A stretch of 64,000 nucleotides of DNA from Candidatus Peribacteria bacterium (GTDB lineage Bacteria; Patescibacteriota; Gracilibacteria; UBA1369; 2-02-FULL-48-14). Location of the stretch: assembly GCA_943349825.1 (NCBI GenBank), contig CALQZQ010000005.1, positions 1 to 64,000 on the forward strand, given 5' to 3'. Below the pieces are notes generated by a model, which was not told the origin of the DNA, did not search any database, and was given only the letters and a program-made list of their open reading frames with translations. This document shows positions 1 to 9,329 of the stretch, piece after piece. The position numbers and the translations under genes were made by a program. Positions within the stretch are counted from its first letter, which is position 1. Each line of letters starts with the position of its first letter.

Positions 1-2
1 AT

Positions 3-1286
3 TATGATTTACCGTGGAATCCACAAAGAATTGAACAAAGAATTGGACGATGCCATCGTTATGGTCAAAAACATGACGTAGTAGTCGTGAACTTTTTGAA
101 TAGAAAAAACGCCGCTGATAAGCGCATATTTGAACTGCTTGATTCGAAATTTAAATTATTCAAGGGAGTGTTTGGAGCGAGTGATGAAGTTTTGGGTAGC
201 ATCGAATCGGGAGTCGATTTTGAAAAAAGAATTTGTGCAATTTATCAATCTTGCCGAACAGAAGAGACTATCAATGCGGCATTCGATAAACTCCAAAATG
301 AGATGGGTGATTCTATTGAAGAAGGAATGCAGGGGGCAAAAGAAAAACTTTTGGAAAATTTCGATGCAGATGTGCATGAAAAACTCAGGATGAATCTGAG
401 GGATAGCAAGGCATATCTGGAAACTTATGAAAAATGGCTTTGGGACATCACTCTGTTTTTTCTTGGAGATAAGGCCATCTATGAAAATGATGTTTATTCA
501 TTTCGGTTAATGCAAAACCCATTTGTAAGTGAAAATATCCCAGAAGGTCCCTATAAAATTGGGAAGAACGTAGATGATGCACATGTTTATCGACCGGCCC
601 ACCCACTTGCTCAACTCATTCTGAGTGAGATAAAAAAACAAGAATTGCAGACCGTTGAACTTACTTTCGATTATTCCCACAACGGAACAATCATTTCACC
701 AATTAAAGATATTGAAGGGATGTCTGGCACGCTAAAGGTCACTGAGCTTACCATTGAGTCATTTGATTCAGAAGATAGTGTCCTCGTGACGGCCATTACG
801 GATAGTGGGGAAATCCTTGATGAAGATGTTGCAAAGAAACTTTTCTCCCTCAGCGCAGAAACTTCAGAAAGTACGAAGGCTATCGATACCGAAAAACTTG
901 AGGCGATAGAAAGTGAGAAGGTTTCTATTCTTGCTAAAGGCATTATGGAGCGTAATAGCGAGTTTTTTGATGAAGAAGTGGAGAAGCTCGATAAATGGGC
1001 AGATGACGTTAAGAAGAGCCTTGAAATTGAACTAAAGCGACTGGATATAGATATAAAAGCGTTGAAGACTAATGCTAAAAAAGTGCTGATTCTTGAGGAA
1101 AAAGTAAAACTGCAAAGAGAGGTAAAAGATCTGGAAAAGAAACGAAATGATATGCGCCAAAAACTTTATCAAGCTCAAGATGAAGTCGATACGAGGAAAG
1201 AAGGCTTACTTGGAAAGGTAGAAGGTCAACTTAAGCAAAAAATCAATCTTAGGACTTTATTTACCATTCGTTGGAAAGTAACATAA
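3..1286 (+). CDS. SNF2-family helicase, C-terminal part (cut by window start)
   Basis: The reading frame is open at the left edge and runs without a stop to TAA at 1284-1286, so the gene begins outside the window. Translation from base 3 gives helicase motif VI (QRIGRCHRYGQ) and then the NFLNRKNAADKR and FGASDEVLG segments. These are typical of large SNF2/RapA-like helicases encoded beside type III-like methyltransferases. The last 150 residues are charged and predicted coiled coil. The GTG at 87 is an internal codon, not a start. The stop lies 4 nt before the Mod start, so the genes are probably co-transcribed. ATP-driven translocation on DNA is inferred from the family; the Walker motifs lie upstream and are not visible. 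Confidence 0.88.
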   Translation, partial: YDLPWNPQRIEQRIGRCHRYGQKHDVVVVNFLNRKNAADKRIFELLDSKFKLFKGVFGASDEVLGSIESGVDFEKRICAIYQSCRTEETINAAFDKLQNEMGDSIEEGMQGAKEKLLENFDADVHEKLRMNLRDSKAYLETYEKWLWDITLFFLGDKAIYENDVYSFRLMQNPFVSENIPEGPYKIGKNVDDAHVYRPAHPLAQLILSEIKKQELQTVELTFDYSHNGTIISPIKDIEGMSGTLKVTELTIESFDSEDSVLVTAITDSGEILDEDVAKKLFSLSAETSESTKAIDTEKLEAIESEKVSILAKGIMERNSEFFDEEVEKLDKWADDVKKSLEIELKRLDIDIKALKTNAKKVLILEEKVKLQREVKDLEKKRNDMRQKLYQAQDEVDTRKEGLLGKVEGQLKQKINLRTLFTIRWKVT

Positions 1287-1290
1287 ACTT

Positions 1291-2901
1291 ATGATTAGCA
1301 ATAAACAGAAACTAGAACTCACCTGGATTGGTAAAAACAATCCTGAATATGATATTGCGAACATTGAGCCCCGAATATTAGAAGAGCGGACTGATTTATC
1401 CTATGGAGATAAAGACACCGAGAATATGATTATTCATGGTGACAACCTTCTCGCTCTCAAAGCTCTTCTTCCTGAATATGAAGGTAAGGTGAAGTGCATT
1501 TATATTGACCCACCGTACAACACTGGGAATGCCTTTGAACACTATGATGACAGCGTGGAACACAGTACGTGGCTTTCATTGATGAAACCGAGATTAGAGC
1601 TTCTAAAGATGTTACTTGATAAAGAGAAAGGAAGCATCTGGATCACCGTCGACGATAATGAAGTACATTATTTAAAGGTAATTTGTGATGAAATTTTTGG
1701 ACGTAGTTGCTTCATCGGAAATATCATTTGGAGATCAACTGATAATAGCAACAATAATGCGAAAACTTTTTCTTTAGACAGTAACCACATTCTCGTCTAT
1801 TCCAGGAAACCGGCGTGGACTCCACATTTCTTGGAAGATTTCGACAAAAGAAAACACTTCAAGAATCCAGATAATGACCCTAAGGGGCCATGGTTTGATG
1901 GCAATCCAGTAAACAATCCTGCCCTTCGCCCAAATCTTCAATTTGATCTTGTCGCTCCAAATGGAAATATTATCAAGCATCCACCAAATGGATGGAGGTG
2001 GTCACGGGAAACAATTTCTGAAAAGATGAAAACTGGTGAAATTAGATTTTCAGAAGACCAAACGAGGATAATCCGAAGAACATATTTGAGCGACATGGAA
2101 AATCTCCCCCCATCTAATCTTTGGGCTGACATTGATGTAACGGGACACAACAGACAAGCGAAATATGAACTTAAAAGTTTATTCCCGGAAGAAAAAGTTA
2201 CAGATCTTTTTGGCACTCCTAAGCCAGAAAGGCTCGTCAGGTACGTTCTTAATTTAGCATCAAATCCAAATGATCTTGTCCTTGACTCCTTTTTAGGGTC
2301 AGGGACAACAACTGCCGTTGCTCACAAAATGGGGCGGAAATACATTGGAATTGAAATGGGTGACCACGCATATACCCATGTACAAAAACGAATGCAGAAA
2401 GTGGTTGATGGAAATGACAATCTTAAGCTCTCAGAAGAGTTGGGATGGAAAGGTGGTTCTGGATTTAAGTTTTATGAATTGGCTCCAAGCTTTATTACGA
2501 CTGATGAATTCGGCAATCCGGTGATTGATGATTTTTACAATGATGCGAAATTGATAAAAGCTATGTGTAAATTGATGAATTATATTTACAAACCCAGCAA
2601 AGCTGAATATTGGAAACACGGGGTCGGACAGGGGAATAACTACATATATGTGACAACGCAGATGCTCTCAAGCGCGATGATTCAGCAGATTTCTTCTCAT
2701 TTAGGTCAGAATGAAACTTTATTGATTTGTCCTAAAAAGTTCGAACCTGGTGCAGATAAGATTGACGGTAGAATTACTATAAAGAAAATACCGCAATCTG
2801 TTCTGAAGGCGTGTCACTTTGGGAAAAAAGAATATCTACTTCCAATCAAGGAGTCCGCTATCGAGGAAATCGATTTAGATGATGAAGAAAATAATGACTA
2901 A
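1291..2901 (+). CDS. mod: Type III restriction-modification methyltransferase subunit (Mod)
   Basis: A 536-residue adenine-N6 DNA methyltransferase. The catalytic motif DPPYNTG is at residues 73-79. The AdoMet-binding motif DSFLGSGTT is near 332-340. Catalytic motif before AdoMet motif is the beta-class order typical of type III Mod proteins. In this family Mod both recognises the target and methylates one strand, and it guides Res. The C-terminal 150 residues contain no recognisable domain. The stop overlaps the start of res by up to 23 nt, the usual arrangement for translational coupling. The start ATG lies 4 nt after the helicase stop with no clear Shine-Dalgarno sequence, suggesting reinitiation. 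Confidence 0.93.
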   Translation: MISNKQKLELTWIGKNNPEYDIANIEPRILEERTDLSYGDKDTENMIIHGDNLLALKALLPEYEGKVKCIYIDPPYNTGNAFEHYDDSVEHSTWLSLMKPRLELLKMLLDKEKGSIWITVDDNEVHYLKVICDEIFGRSCFIGNIIWRSTDNSNNNAKTFSLDSNHILVYSRKPAWTPHFLEDFDKRKHFKNPDNDPKGPWFDGNPVNNPALRPNLQFDLVAPNGNIIKHPPNGWRWSRETISEKMKTGEIRFSEDQTRIIRRTYLSDMENLPPSNLWADIDVTGHNRQAKYELKSLFPEEKVTDLFGTPKPERLVRYVLNLASNPNDLVLDSFLGSGTTTAVAHKMGRKYIGIEMGDHAYTHVQKRMQKVVDGNDNLKLSEELGWKGGSGFKFYELAPSFITTDEFGNPVIDDFYNDAKLIKAMCKLMNYIYKPSKAEYWKHGVGQGNNYIYVTTQMLSSAMIQQISSHLGQNETLLICPKKFEPGADKIDGRITIKKIPQSVLKACHFGKKEYLLPIKESAIEEIDLDDEENND

Positions 2902-5722
2902 TTCTATGAATCCAGAACAAGCAGTTAAGTATATTTCGAATGGCATGAACTTGCGTTTACCGCAGAGGAAAAGCCTGGAACTTTTTGCGGCTTATTTACA
3001 GTCCGACGCAGGCCAGAAAGTTTTAGCTCGAATGAAAAAAGATAGACGTGGAAGAGTAGAAGAGCTGTTAGCTTCATCTAAGGAATATTTTAGCAAGATA
3101 GCTGAGACGAAAGATTTCGAAACTTTCGAGCGTGCATTCCCCACCTATACATTTGCTCTAGCTACAGGAGTTGGTAAAACTCGTCTGATGGGAGCTTTTG
3201 TGGCCTACATGTACCTCGTTTACAACGTTCAGCATTTTTTGATTGTCGCACCGAATCTTACGATTTACCGAAAGCTTTTCGATGACTTTAGCAGGGCAAA
3301 CAATCCGAAATATGTATTCCGTGGTATTCAGGAAATCAACATCAATACGGCTAAAGTTATAACAACAGACAATTATACCAATCAGAGAAGTGAACTTTTC
3401 GGTAATCAGCTAGAAATAAATATCTTTAATATTCAGCAGTTCGCTCAGCGTGACATGACTAATGAACGTGGTATCACCAAAGCGTGGGAAACTGCCGGTG
3501 AGTCCTATTTTGATTACTTGAAAGAACATGAGGATCTTGTCGTGATGCTTGATGAAGCACATCACTATCATGCAGATGCTGCACTTGGAGCGTTAGACCT
3601 CATGGATCCTCTTTTGGGTCTAGAGTTTACCGCAACTCCATATATCGGGACTGATGGTACTGGAAAGAAAGCTAGGCAGGTTATAATGAAGAATGTTCTC
3701 TACAGCTATAACCTTGGAGATGCCATCCGTGGAGGCCTCGTAAAGGATCCTTGGGTTGGAACGGAGGCAGATGTTGATTTTAGGGAATTTGATGGTGACT
3801 CCATTGAAACCGATGCACGAAAATTGCAGCTAGCAGCTTATTTTCATGAACGTGCAAAAACCGCTATCAATGAATATGCACTGGAAAATAATAAGCCCTA
3901 TGTAAAACCCGTCATGTTGGTTGTGGCAGCGAATACTGCCCACGCAAGTGAGCTGAGGGCATTTATTGATAGCGATCAATTCCGTGGTGGAGAGTTCAAA
4001 GGAAAGGTGATCGAAGTCCACACAAAGACTAAGGGCGAAGAAGCCGATGAAACAATTGAGAAACTTATTTCACTTGAACATCCTGACAATATTGTCGAGG
4101 TCGTCATTCACGTCAACATGCTTAAAGAGGGCTGGGACGTTACGAATATCTACACTATCGTTCCACTTCGACAATCCGCTGCGATGATCTTAACGGAGCA
4201 AACTATTGGACGTGGACTTCGTCTGCCGTATGGAGAGCGCACGGGAGTGCCACTGGTTGATCGTGTAATGATCGTGGCCCATGAACAGTATTCTAAGGTT
4301 ATTGAGCTAGCAAAAGACTCCTCGTTGATACAAGGAAGAGTAGAGCAAGTTTCCAATCAGGAAATGAAAGATATAAAGACACTTACTGAAGTTCAGCCGA
4401 TCGCCTTGCAGAGTGTCACAGAAGCAATTCGACAAAACAGCGTAGTGACACAGGCCGTTCAAGAAAAGGCCGAAGAGTTTATTTCAAAAATTCCTCAAGT
4501 GGAATCAATGGAAGAAGGTGTTAAGCAGATGGCAATAGAGGTTAAGAAAACTGAGATTTTTCAGCAATTGGCAAAAGAGGCCATAGAGAATCAATCTTTT
4601 TCGAGGTTTCATGGTCAGATGGAGGATAACCTAGAGGAGACATCTTTTGGTATTGATACGTTGTTCGCAACTTTTAATGATGATGCAAAAAGTGAGCTAG
4701 AGAAAATTGCAAAGCTATCTGAGCAGACGATGGAACTGCGAAACATTCCCATTCCACGTCTTATGCTTACTCCCCATTATGGAGAACTATTTATTCCAGA
4801 ATTTGATCTCGATACAAGCGTTCTTAGTCCGTTCGCAAATGAGGCAACCGTCATAGAAGAGTCCTTGCAAAAAAGAGACATAGAAAATTTATTTGGAGAG
4901 GCTGTTCCTGGCAGAAGAGAGTCACAAGCGACACGAATTACCAGTTTTGGATCAAGCACTAGTCAGAGTCCGCAAAATATTATTATTGCAGCATTGCTAG
5001 ACTATCCTTTGATCGATTATGACGAACAGAAGGTACTTTTGATCAAACTCGCCGGTCAGGCCGTAGTTCACTACAGAACCAGGGCACTTGATGAGGCTAA
5101 TTTAAAACTCATCATTGAGACGAATGCTCGCACAATCGCAAAAGAGATTTATGATCAAATATTACAACGTAAAGAATTAAAGTCTGAAAGCTATATCGAA
5201 TCCAGTATTGCTGAGCCTAAGCCATTCTTGGAACAATACAATATATCCCTTGGACTAGATGAAAAGCCCGTTTCATTAGATTCACAAGTAGACACCTTCT
5301 CTGCTCGGCTTGTTTATACTGGCTTTCGAAAAGCTTGTCATCCAATGTATAAATTCGATTCATCCGATGAGGTTCGGCTAGCATACCTTCTAGATAAAGA
5401 TGAATCGGTTGAGGATTGGCTGCGACCCGCCCCAACTCAATTTGAAGGTCTTCACTGGAGGAATGCTATAGGTGAGTATCATCATAGATACGAACCTGAT
5501 TTTGTTGTTGAATTGCCAACAGAAATTGTGATGATAGAGGTGAAGCCAGAAGAAGAAATTGCGGACAAGGATGTCCAAGCAAAGAAACAAACTGCTGAAA
5601 GATATTGCGAGCTTATAAGTCAAAATGTAGGCGACCATGGCGTACGAAAGCCATGGCGATATGTCATCATTCCTACTTCTAGGATAACGCTGCATTCAAC
5701 TGTTCAGAGGTTACTTCAGTAG
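2879..5722 (+). CDS. res: Type III restriction endonuclease subunit (Res)
   Basis: A 947-residue SF2 helicase-nuclease. Walker A is ATGVGKT (95-101), Walker B is DEAH (225-228), and motif III is EFTATPY. The C-terminus carries a PD-(D/E)XK nuclease core: PD at 873-874 and EVK at 887-889. All motifs needed for ATP-dependent cleavage are present and the frame is intact, so the enzyme looks functional. In the family, Res works only as a complex with Mod. The exact start is uncertain: ATG codons at 2879, 2882, 2894 and 2906 are all in frame; the longest is given. The gene converges on the OB-fold gene on the other strand. Confidence 0.93.
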   Translation: MMKKIMTNSMNPEQAVKYISNGMNLRLPQRKSLELFAAYLQSDAGQKVLARMKKDRRGRVEELLASSKEYFSKIAETKDFETFERAFPTYTFALATGVGKTRLMGAFVAYMYLVYNVQHFLIVAPNLTIYRKLFDDFSRANNPKYVFRGIQEININTAKVITTDNYTNQRSELFGNQLEINIFNIQQFAQRDMTNERGITKAWETAGESYFDYLKEHEDLVVMLDEAHHYHADAALGALDLMDPLLGLEFTATPYIGTDGTGKKARQVIMKNVLYSYNLGDAIRGGLVKDPWVGTEADVDFREFDGDSIETDARKLQLAAYFHERAKTAINEYALENNKPYVKPVMLVVAANTAHASELRAFIDSDQFRGGEFKGKVIEVHTKTKGEEADETIEKLISLEHPDNIVEVVIHVNMLKEGWDVTNIYTIVPLRQSAAMILTEQTIGRGLRLPYGERTGVPLVDRVMIVAHEQYSKVIELAKDSSLIQGRVEQVSNQEMKDIKTLTEVQPIALQSVTEAIRQNSVVTQAVQEKAEEFISKIPQVESMEEGVKQMAIEVKKTEIFQQLAKEAIENQSFSRFHGQMEDNLEETSFGIDTLFATFNDDAKSELEKIAKLSEQTMELRNIPIPRLMLTPHYGELFIPEFDLDTSVLSPFANEATVIEESLQKRDIENLFGEAVPGRRESQATRITSFGSSTSQSPQNIIIAALLDYPLIDYDEQKVLLIKLAGQAVVHYRTRALDEANLKLIIETNARTIAKEIYDQILQRKELKSESYIESSIAEPKPFLEQYNISLGLDEKPVSLDSQVDTFSARLVYTGFRKACHPMYKFDSSDEVRLAYLLDKDESVEDWLRPAPTQFEGLHWRNAIGEYHHRYEPDFVVELPTEIVMIEVKPEEEIADKDVQAKKQTAERYCELISQNVGDHGVRKPWRYVIIPTSRITLHSTVQRLLQ

Positions 5723-5746
5723 TAACGTTTTTAAAATTATTCTGAA

Positions 5747-6223
5747 TTATTGGATCTTACAGTTCCGCAAAATCACATTCATCAAGTAATCTGGTTTTTC
5801 ACCTGTTAAGGTAATTTGTTGTCCTTGGGTGAGGCCGGCCGCTTTTTCAAGCTCGGAATCTTCCAACATACATTGAACGCTTCCGATGATATCGCCTGTT
5901 TTTAGGGAAACATACATCGTATCCAATATATCCTTTCCGATTGAGGTAATCGTTCCGCTGACTTCGATGGTTTTGCCTTTATACTTTTCGTCGGCAGCTA
6001 CTTGATTGCCTTTGTAGTCAGAAAAGAGCTGAGATGCCGTTACAGTCGTAACTTCTTCAACGACCTCAGTGGTCGTTGCCGTATCGGTTGTTGAGGTGCT
6101 CTGTCCCTCCTTTGGGCTTCCTAAAGCTGAAACGATAGTGAAGAATAAGAAAACACTACCAATCCCTGTTAAGATCTTGTGACGTTTGAACCAACTTTGG
6201 TCCTGAGTGTGTTCGGTTGCCAT
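5747..6223 (-). CDS. Membrane-anchored OB-fold (tRNA_anti-like) protein
   Basis: A 158-residue protein with a short basic N-terminus, one membrane segment at about 18-38 (ILTGIGSVFLFFTIVSAL), a Thr/Val-rich linker, and a C-terminal domain of about 95 residues starting at SQLFSDYKGNQVAADEKYKG. That domain matches the tRNA_anti-like/OB-fold pattern (GKTIEVSGTITSI, GQQITLTGE) found in many small exported proteins. No enzymatic role is known for the family. The gene is divergent from the Xre regulator, and the two share an 81-bp intergenic region, so they may be co-regulated. Confidence 0.7.
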   Translation of the reverse strand: MATEHTQDQSWFKRHKILTGIGSVFLFFTIVSALGSPKEGQSTSTTDTATTTEVVEEVTTVTASQLFSDYKGNQVAADEKYKGKTIEVSGTITSIGKDILDTMYVSLKTGDIIGSVQCMLEDSELEKAAGLTQGQQITLTGEKPDYLMNVILRNCKIQ

Positions 6224-6282
6224 ACTTTCTTGGGTTAAAAGGTTAAGCTACAGGCATATTATCCGATTTTGGGTTATTATCA

Positions 6283-6297
6283 ATCCTAAAATAGGAT
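6283..6297. promoter_or_regulatory. Palindromic operator candidate in front of the Xre gene
   Basis: A perfect inverted repeat, ATCCTA-AAA-TAGGAT. Its right arm contains AGGA, positioned 8 nt before the ATG at 6305 and therefore probably the ribosome binding site. A regulator bound here would block its own expression, which is typical for Xre proteins. Binding is inference. Confidence 0.5.
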
Positions 6298-6304
6298 ACT
6301 CTCT

Positions 6305-6520
6305 ATGAGCACAATAGCTTCAAAAGAGTATCGGGAAATCATCGAACGCCTTATTAAGGCCAGAAAAGATGCTGGTCTTACGCAAGTAGAGGTCGCAAAC
6401 CTTTTAGGTAAACCTCAATCCTTCGTTTCAAAAGTTGAAAGTCGGGAAAGGAGACTGGATATCGTAGAAATAAAGCAATTTGCAAGGATCTATAGGGTCA
6501 ATGTTTCAGATCTTATTTAA
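6305..6520 (+). CDS. Xre/Cro-C1 family helix-turn-helix regulator
   Basis: A 71-residue single-domain DNA-binding protein. The HTH spans about residues 10-66: LIKARKDAGLTQVEVANLLG (first helices), KPQSFVSKVESRERRLDIVEIKQFARIY (recognition helix and following helices). No additional domain is present, as in phage repressors and regulators of defence loci. It lies between the type III restriction genes and the phage packaging module, so it could control either. A perfect palindrome covers its ribosome binding site, suggesting autoregulation. A GGTTAAGCTA string at 6241-6250 recurs at 10632-10641 upstream of the ParB-methyltransferase gene. Confidence 0.88.
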   Translation: MSTIASKEYREIIERLIKARKDAGLTQVEVANLLGKPQSFVSKVESRERRLDIVEIKQFARIYRVNVSDLI

Positions 6521-6528
6521 GCGAGCCT

Positions 6529-6561
6529 GCAGCTCCCACGAGCTTTCGCCCGGGGAGCTGC
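6529..6561. terminator. GC-rich hairpin between convergent genes
   Basis: GCAGCTCCC (6529-6537) pairs perfectly with GGGAGCTGC (6553-6561) around a 15-nt loop. It lies between the Xre stop and the terminase stop on the other strand. No T-run follows on either side, so an intrinsic terminator is only a guess. Confidence 0.4.
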
Positions 6562-6571
6562 GGGAGTCTGC

Positions 6572-8140
6572 TTAAAACTGTTTGATCCAAATATTTCCAA
6601 CAATGGTCTCGCCCTTTCCCGAAGAAAGGGCATGAAGGTCATCTCCTTGTGAATAAGGGAAAACTCGACTGACCTCTGCGATCAAGGAAGTGAGAGCATC
6701 CGCAAGATCATCGTGTTTTTCCGTGCCGAAGTCTAAAACTTGCTCGATGAGTTGCTCGGCTCCTTTCTTGGGAAATAAGACTCTTCCTGTTTCGAAATGC
6801 AGAGTGCTGTTAACAAGACGATCATGCTTACTCAGCCCCGAAACTTTCATCGCTGAAACGAAGAGCCCTTCGGCCTTCATCAATTGTATTAAATAATTTT
6901 GTGCAGCTACGTCCTCTACGACGAATCGAACCGTTTCTCTTGGGAACATTTCTTTATAGCGCTTTGCCTTGGCAATAATATTTTGCAGCGTTAGCTTTTC
7001 GTTGGTGACAAGTGGAAGGATGAAAATCCTCAAATTTTCTCCGTAGCCAAAGACATGGCAAGCCACCATCGCCGTGGAGTCAGCCGTATCTGAAAGGGAA
7101 ATGGCTGGGTCTATTCCAACGATGGTTCCTCGGTATTCGAACGGCTCTTTCTCAGGTTTTTTAGGCCAGGTTAAGACTTTGATCTGTCGCCCTAAGTAGA
7201 ACTCGACTTCCTCTTTGTCACCATGTATTTCTGGCATTGTCTCATAGAAAGCGATCCATTCTTTCTTAATCACTTGATCCTTTTTATCAACCAATTGTAA
7301 TAAATATTCACGTAAGAATACCTCTTCACGTCCAATGGTTTTTCTCAAATCTTCAATATCCTTTTCCGTTTTAAACTTCTGTGGCCACAAGCAGTCCCCA
7401 TTCTCATCTAAGAGCGGGTACTGTTTGTATACGCCGTCCATTTCACCTCCTGTTATACGAGCTTTTAGCCTCATCAAAAGCGAATCTCGATGAAGTTGGT
7501 TTCCAACAACCACGATGCGAGTGCCAACATCTCCAATTGGCAAAATTTCGCTCGTAAACCAGTCGTCAATTTTGTTCCTACCGTCACGGGTCTTCACGCT
7601 CGGAGTGCTTTCGATATCGTCCGCAATGATGAGGTCTGGGCGATATTGATTGTTTCTCATCCCACGCACGGATTGTTCCGAAGAAGCAACCGTGATGCGG
7701 GCACCATATTTTGGAATGATGAGAGTCGTCGCATTCCACTGTTCTTCGATCTCTTGGAATGGTCCAAGATCTGCCCTTAGGAGTTCGTTTTCCTCCAATA
7801 CTGTTTTTAAGTTTTTTAAGTGTGTCCGCGCTTGTTCCTGTGTTTCCGAAAGAATCAGGACAAACTTTTTCTGTTGTTTCCCAAGAATCGACCAGATCGC
7901 CAGTGAGGTATTGAGAATGGTGGATTTTCCAGATCCACGGAAAGACATCACGACGAGCATTCGTACCTTTTCATCCTCGCTGAGTTGAAACATTTCGTGA
8001 TGAAATGGTGCGAAGCCGTGAGTAATGTACGAAGGAAAATAAACTGAGAAAAATATTTTGTGGCTGTCTCTGGTAAGAGCTCGCCGTGCATCTTGGTTTT
8101 TAACCAAGGATTTAATAGTTTGTGGTGACAAATCGTTCAT
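6572..8140 (-). CDS. Phage terminase large subunit
   Basis: A 522-residue DNA-packaging motor protein. The N-terminal ATPase has Walker A SFRGSGKST (66-74) and Walker B LIIADDIE (170-177). The C-terminal RNase H-like nuclease has the expected acidic residues: D344 in GIDPAIS, E409/D410 in VVED, and D477/D478 in HDDLADAL. Length and motifs look complete. It translocates phage DNA into capsids and cuts concatemers. No portal, capsid or tail gene is visible in this window, so this is either a prophage remnant or a satellite-like fragment. It is last in a four-gene minus-strand operon with the small subunit 11 nt upstream. Confidence 0.93.
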   Translation of the reverse strand: MNDLSPQTIKSLVKNQDARRALTRDSHKIFFSVYFPSYITHGFAPFHHEMFQLSEDEKVRMLVVMSFRGSGKSTILNTSLAIWSILGKQQKKFVLILSETQEQARTHLKNLKTVLEENELLRADLGPFQEIEEQWNATTLIIPKYGARITVASSEQSVRGMRNNQYRPDLIIADDIESTPSVKTRDGRNKIDDWFTSEILPIGDVGTRIVVVGNQLHRDSLLMRLKARITGGEMDGVYKQYPLLDENGDCLWPQKFKTEKDIEDLRKTIGREEVFLREYLLQLVDKKDQVIKKEWIAFYETMPEIHGDKEEVEFYLGRQIKVLTWPKKPEKEPFEYRGTIVGIDPAISLSDTADSTAMVACHVFGYGENLRIFILPLVTNEKLTLQNIIAKAKRYKEMFPRETVRFVVEDVAAQNYLIQLMKAEGLFVSAMKVSGLSKHDRLVNSTLHFETGRVLFPKKGAEQLIEQVLDFGTEKHDDLADALTSLIAEVSRVFPYSQGDDLHALSSGKGETIVGNIWIKQF

Positions 8141-8151
8141 ATAAAGGGTTG

Positions 8152-8565
8152 TTATTGATTAAGTTCTCCTGGATCTAAGGCGGCCAACTTTAGGGCTTTT
8201 TCGATGTTTTCTACTTGCTCAGGTGTCAGCGTTTTGCCGATGGTCTCGAGCCGTCCTGAGAGTTCCACCCGTGTTCTGTAGTCAGGGTGTTGATTTTTTA
8301 GCCAGTAAATAATGGCGGTCATGTTGCCATCCCTTATGGCCTTGATGAGCTGTGACTCTGCGAGGTCACTGATGAGGCTTTTACCCGTGCACATGGCTTC
8401 ATCTGCAGCATCTGCAAACTCTGGGTCTTCCTTGCGCCAACGGTAGTAGCTCGCACGCCCAACGCCTTCTTTCTCACAAGCAATTTGGACTATGGGTGTT
8501 TTCTTGAGCTGCTCCACGAGTCTGGCTTTGTTTTCTTCCGTTTTGGTCGGGACTATTTCATTCAT
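8152..8565 (-). CDS. Phage terminase small subunit-like HTH protein
   Basis: A 137-residue protein with an N-terminal helix-turn-helix: VEQLKKTPIVQIACEKEGVGRASYYRWRKEDPEF, about residues 17-50. The WLKNQHPDYRTRVE segment that follows is seen in phBC6A51-type small terminases. The small subunit recognises the packaging site and recruits the large subunit. It overlaps the upstream methyltransferase by 4 nt (ATGA), and the large subunit follows 11 nt after its stop, which supports the assignment. Confidence 0.82.
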   Translation of the reverse strand: MNEIVPTKTEENKARLVEQLKKTPIVQIACEKEGVGRASYYRWRKEDPEFADAADEAMCTGKSLISDLAESQLIKAIRDGNMTAIIYWLKNQHPDYRTRVELSGRLETIGKTLTPEQVENIEKALKLAALDPGELNQ

Positions 8566-9329
8566 AGTGATGGGGTTATTTTTACGGCTTTGATACCAGT
8601 CAGTTTTTCGAAGCGGTCTATGATGGCTTTGCAGTACTTTTCTTCAAGTTCGACCATGACGCATTTCCGTTTCGTTTGTTCGCAAGCCATCATCGTGGAT
8701 CCCGATCCCCCGAAGGGGTCATAGACGATGTCTCCGATATTCGTGCTGTTGAGAATGAGTCGGCGTATAAGGCTCACTGGCTTCATCGTCGGATGAATCG
8801 TATTTTTCTTGGGCTTGGGTGCAATGAGCACGCTTTTGTCTTTGTCTCGTATCGGTGGATGTGTTCCGTGCCAGCCGTATGCAATCAATTCGTGCTGTGG
8901 GCAATAATCCAGCCGACCAATGACTGCGCCGGTCTTTACCCAAATTAGGAGCTGTGAAAACTTGAACCCTTGCGTCCGTAGAGCGTCTTCAAGGCTGAAT
9001 AGCATTCGGTCACTGTTGAAAATGTAGTAAGCATTTTTCTTATCCAAGTGTGGCTTCACTACTTCCAGCCAACGCTCCGTAAAGCTTTGGTACTCTTCGC
9101 TGGACTGAAGTTGGTCGTTTGCGATTTTGTCGTGCTTGCCACTAGGTGCCGTGTACGACACCCCATAGGGCGGATCAGTGAGGATGAGTTTCACTTTCTT
9201 TTCGTGAAGCAGGTTGTGGATTAGACCTTTATCCTGACTATTTCCGCAGAGGAGCAAGTGATCACCAAGGCTGAAAGTGTCGCCGGGCTTAATTGAGTTT
9301 GATTGGTTTTTGGCCTGTAAGGTTTTCAT
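8562..9329 (-). CDS. Phage-type DNA methyltransferase (DPPYG)
   Basis: A 255-residue amino-methyltransferase. The catalytic motif LTDPPYGVSY is at about residues 50-59 and the AdoMet motif YDPFGGSGSTMMACEQ near 207-222, giving the beta-class order. There is no extra target-recognition domain beyond the short central region, as in phage-encoded modification enzymes. It probably methylates adenine-N6 or cytosine-N4; motif IV alone does not decide. The gene is embedded in the packaging operon, suggesting that it protects phage DNA from restriction such as the neighbouring type III system. Its start lies 41 nt inside the upstream gene. Confidence 0.87.
   Translation of the reverse strand: MKTLQAKNQSNSIKPGDTFSLGDHLLLCGNSQDKGLIHNLLHEKKVKLILTDPPYGVSYTAPSGKHDKIANDQLQSSEEYQSFTERWLEVVKPHLDKKNAYYIFNSDRMLFSLEDALRTQGFKFSQLLIWVKTGAVIGRLDYCPQHELIAYGWHGTHPPIRDKDKSVLIAPKPKKNTIHPTMKPVSLIRRLILNSTNIGDIVYDPFGGSGSTMMACEQTKRKCVMVELEEKYCKAIIDRFEKLTGIKAVKITPSL

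Noticed and set aside
4-81. Open frame ending at TAG 79-81 in frame 1
   Set aside because: Frame 3 carries the helicase motif VI and continues to 1286; frame 1 is a shadow.
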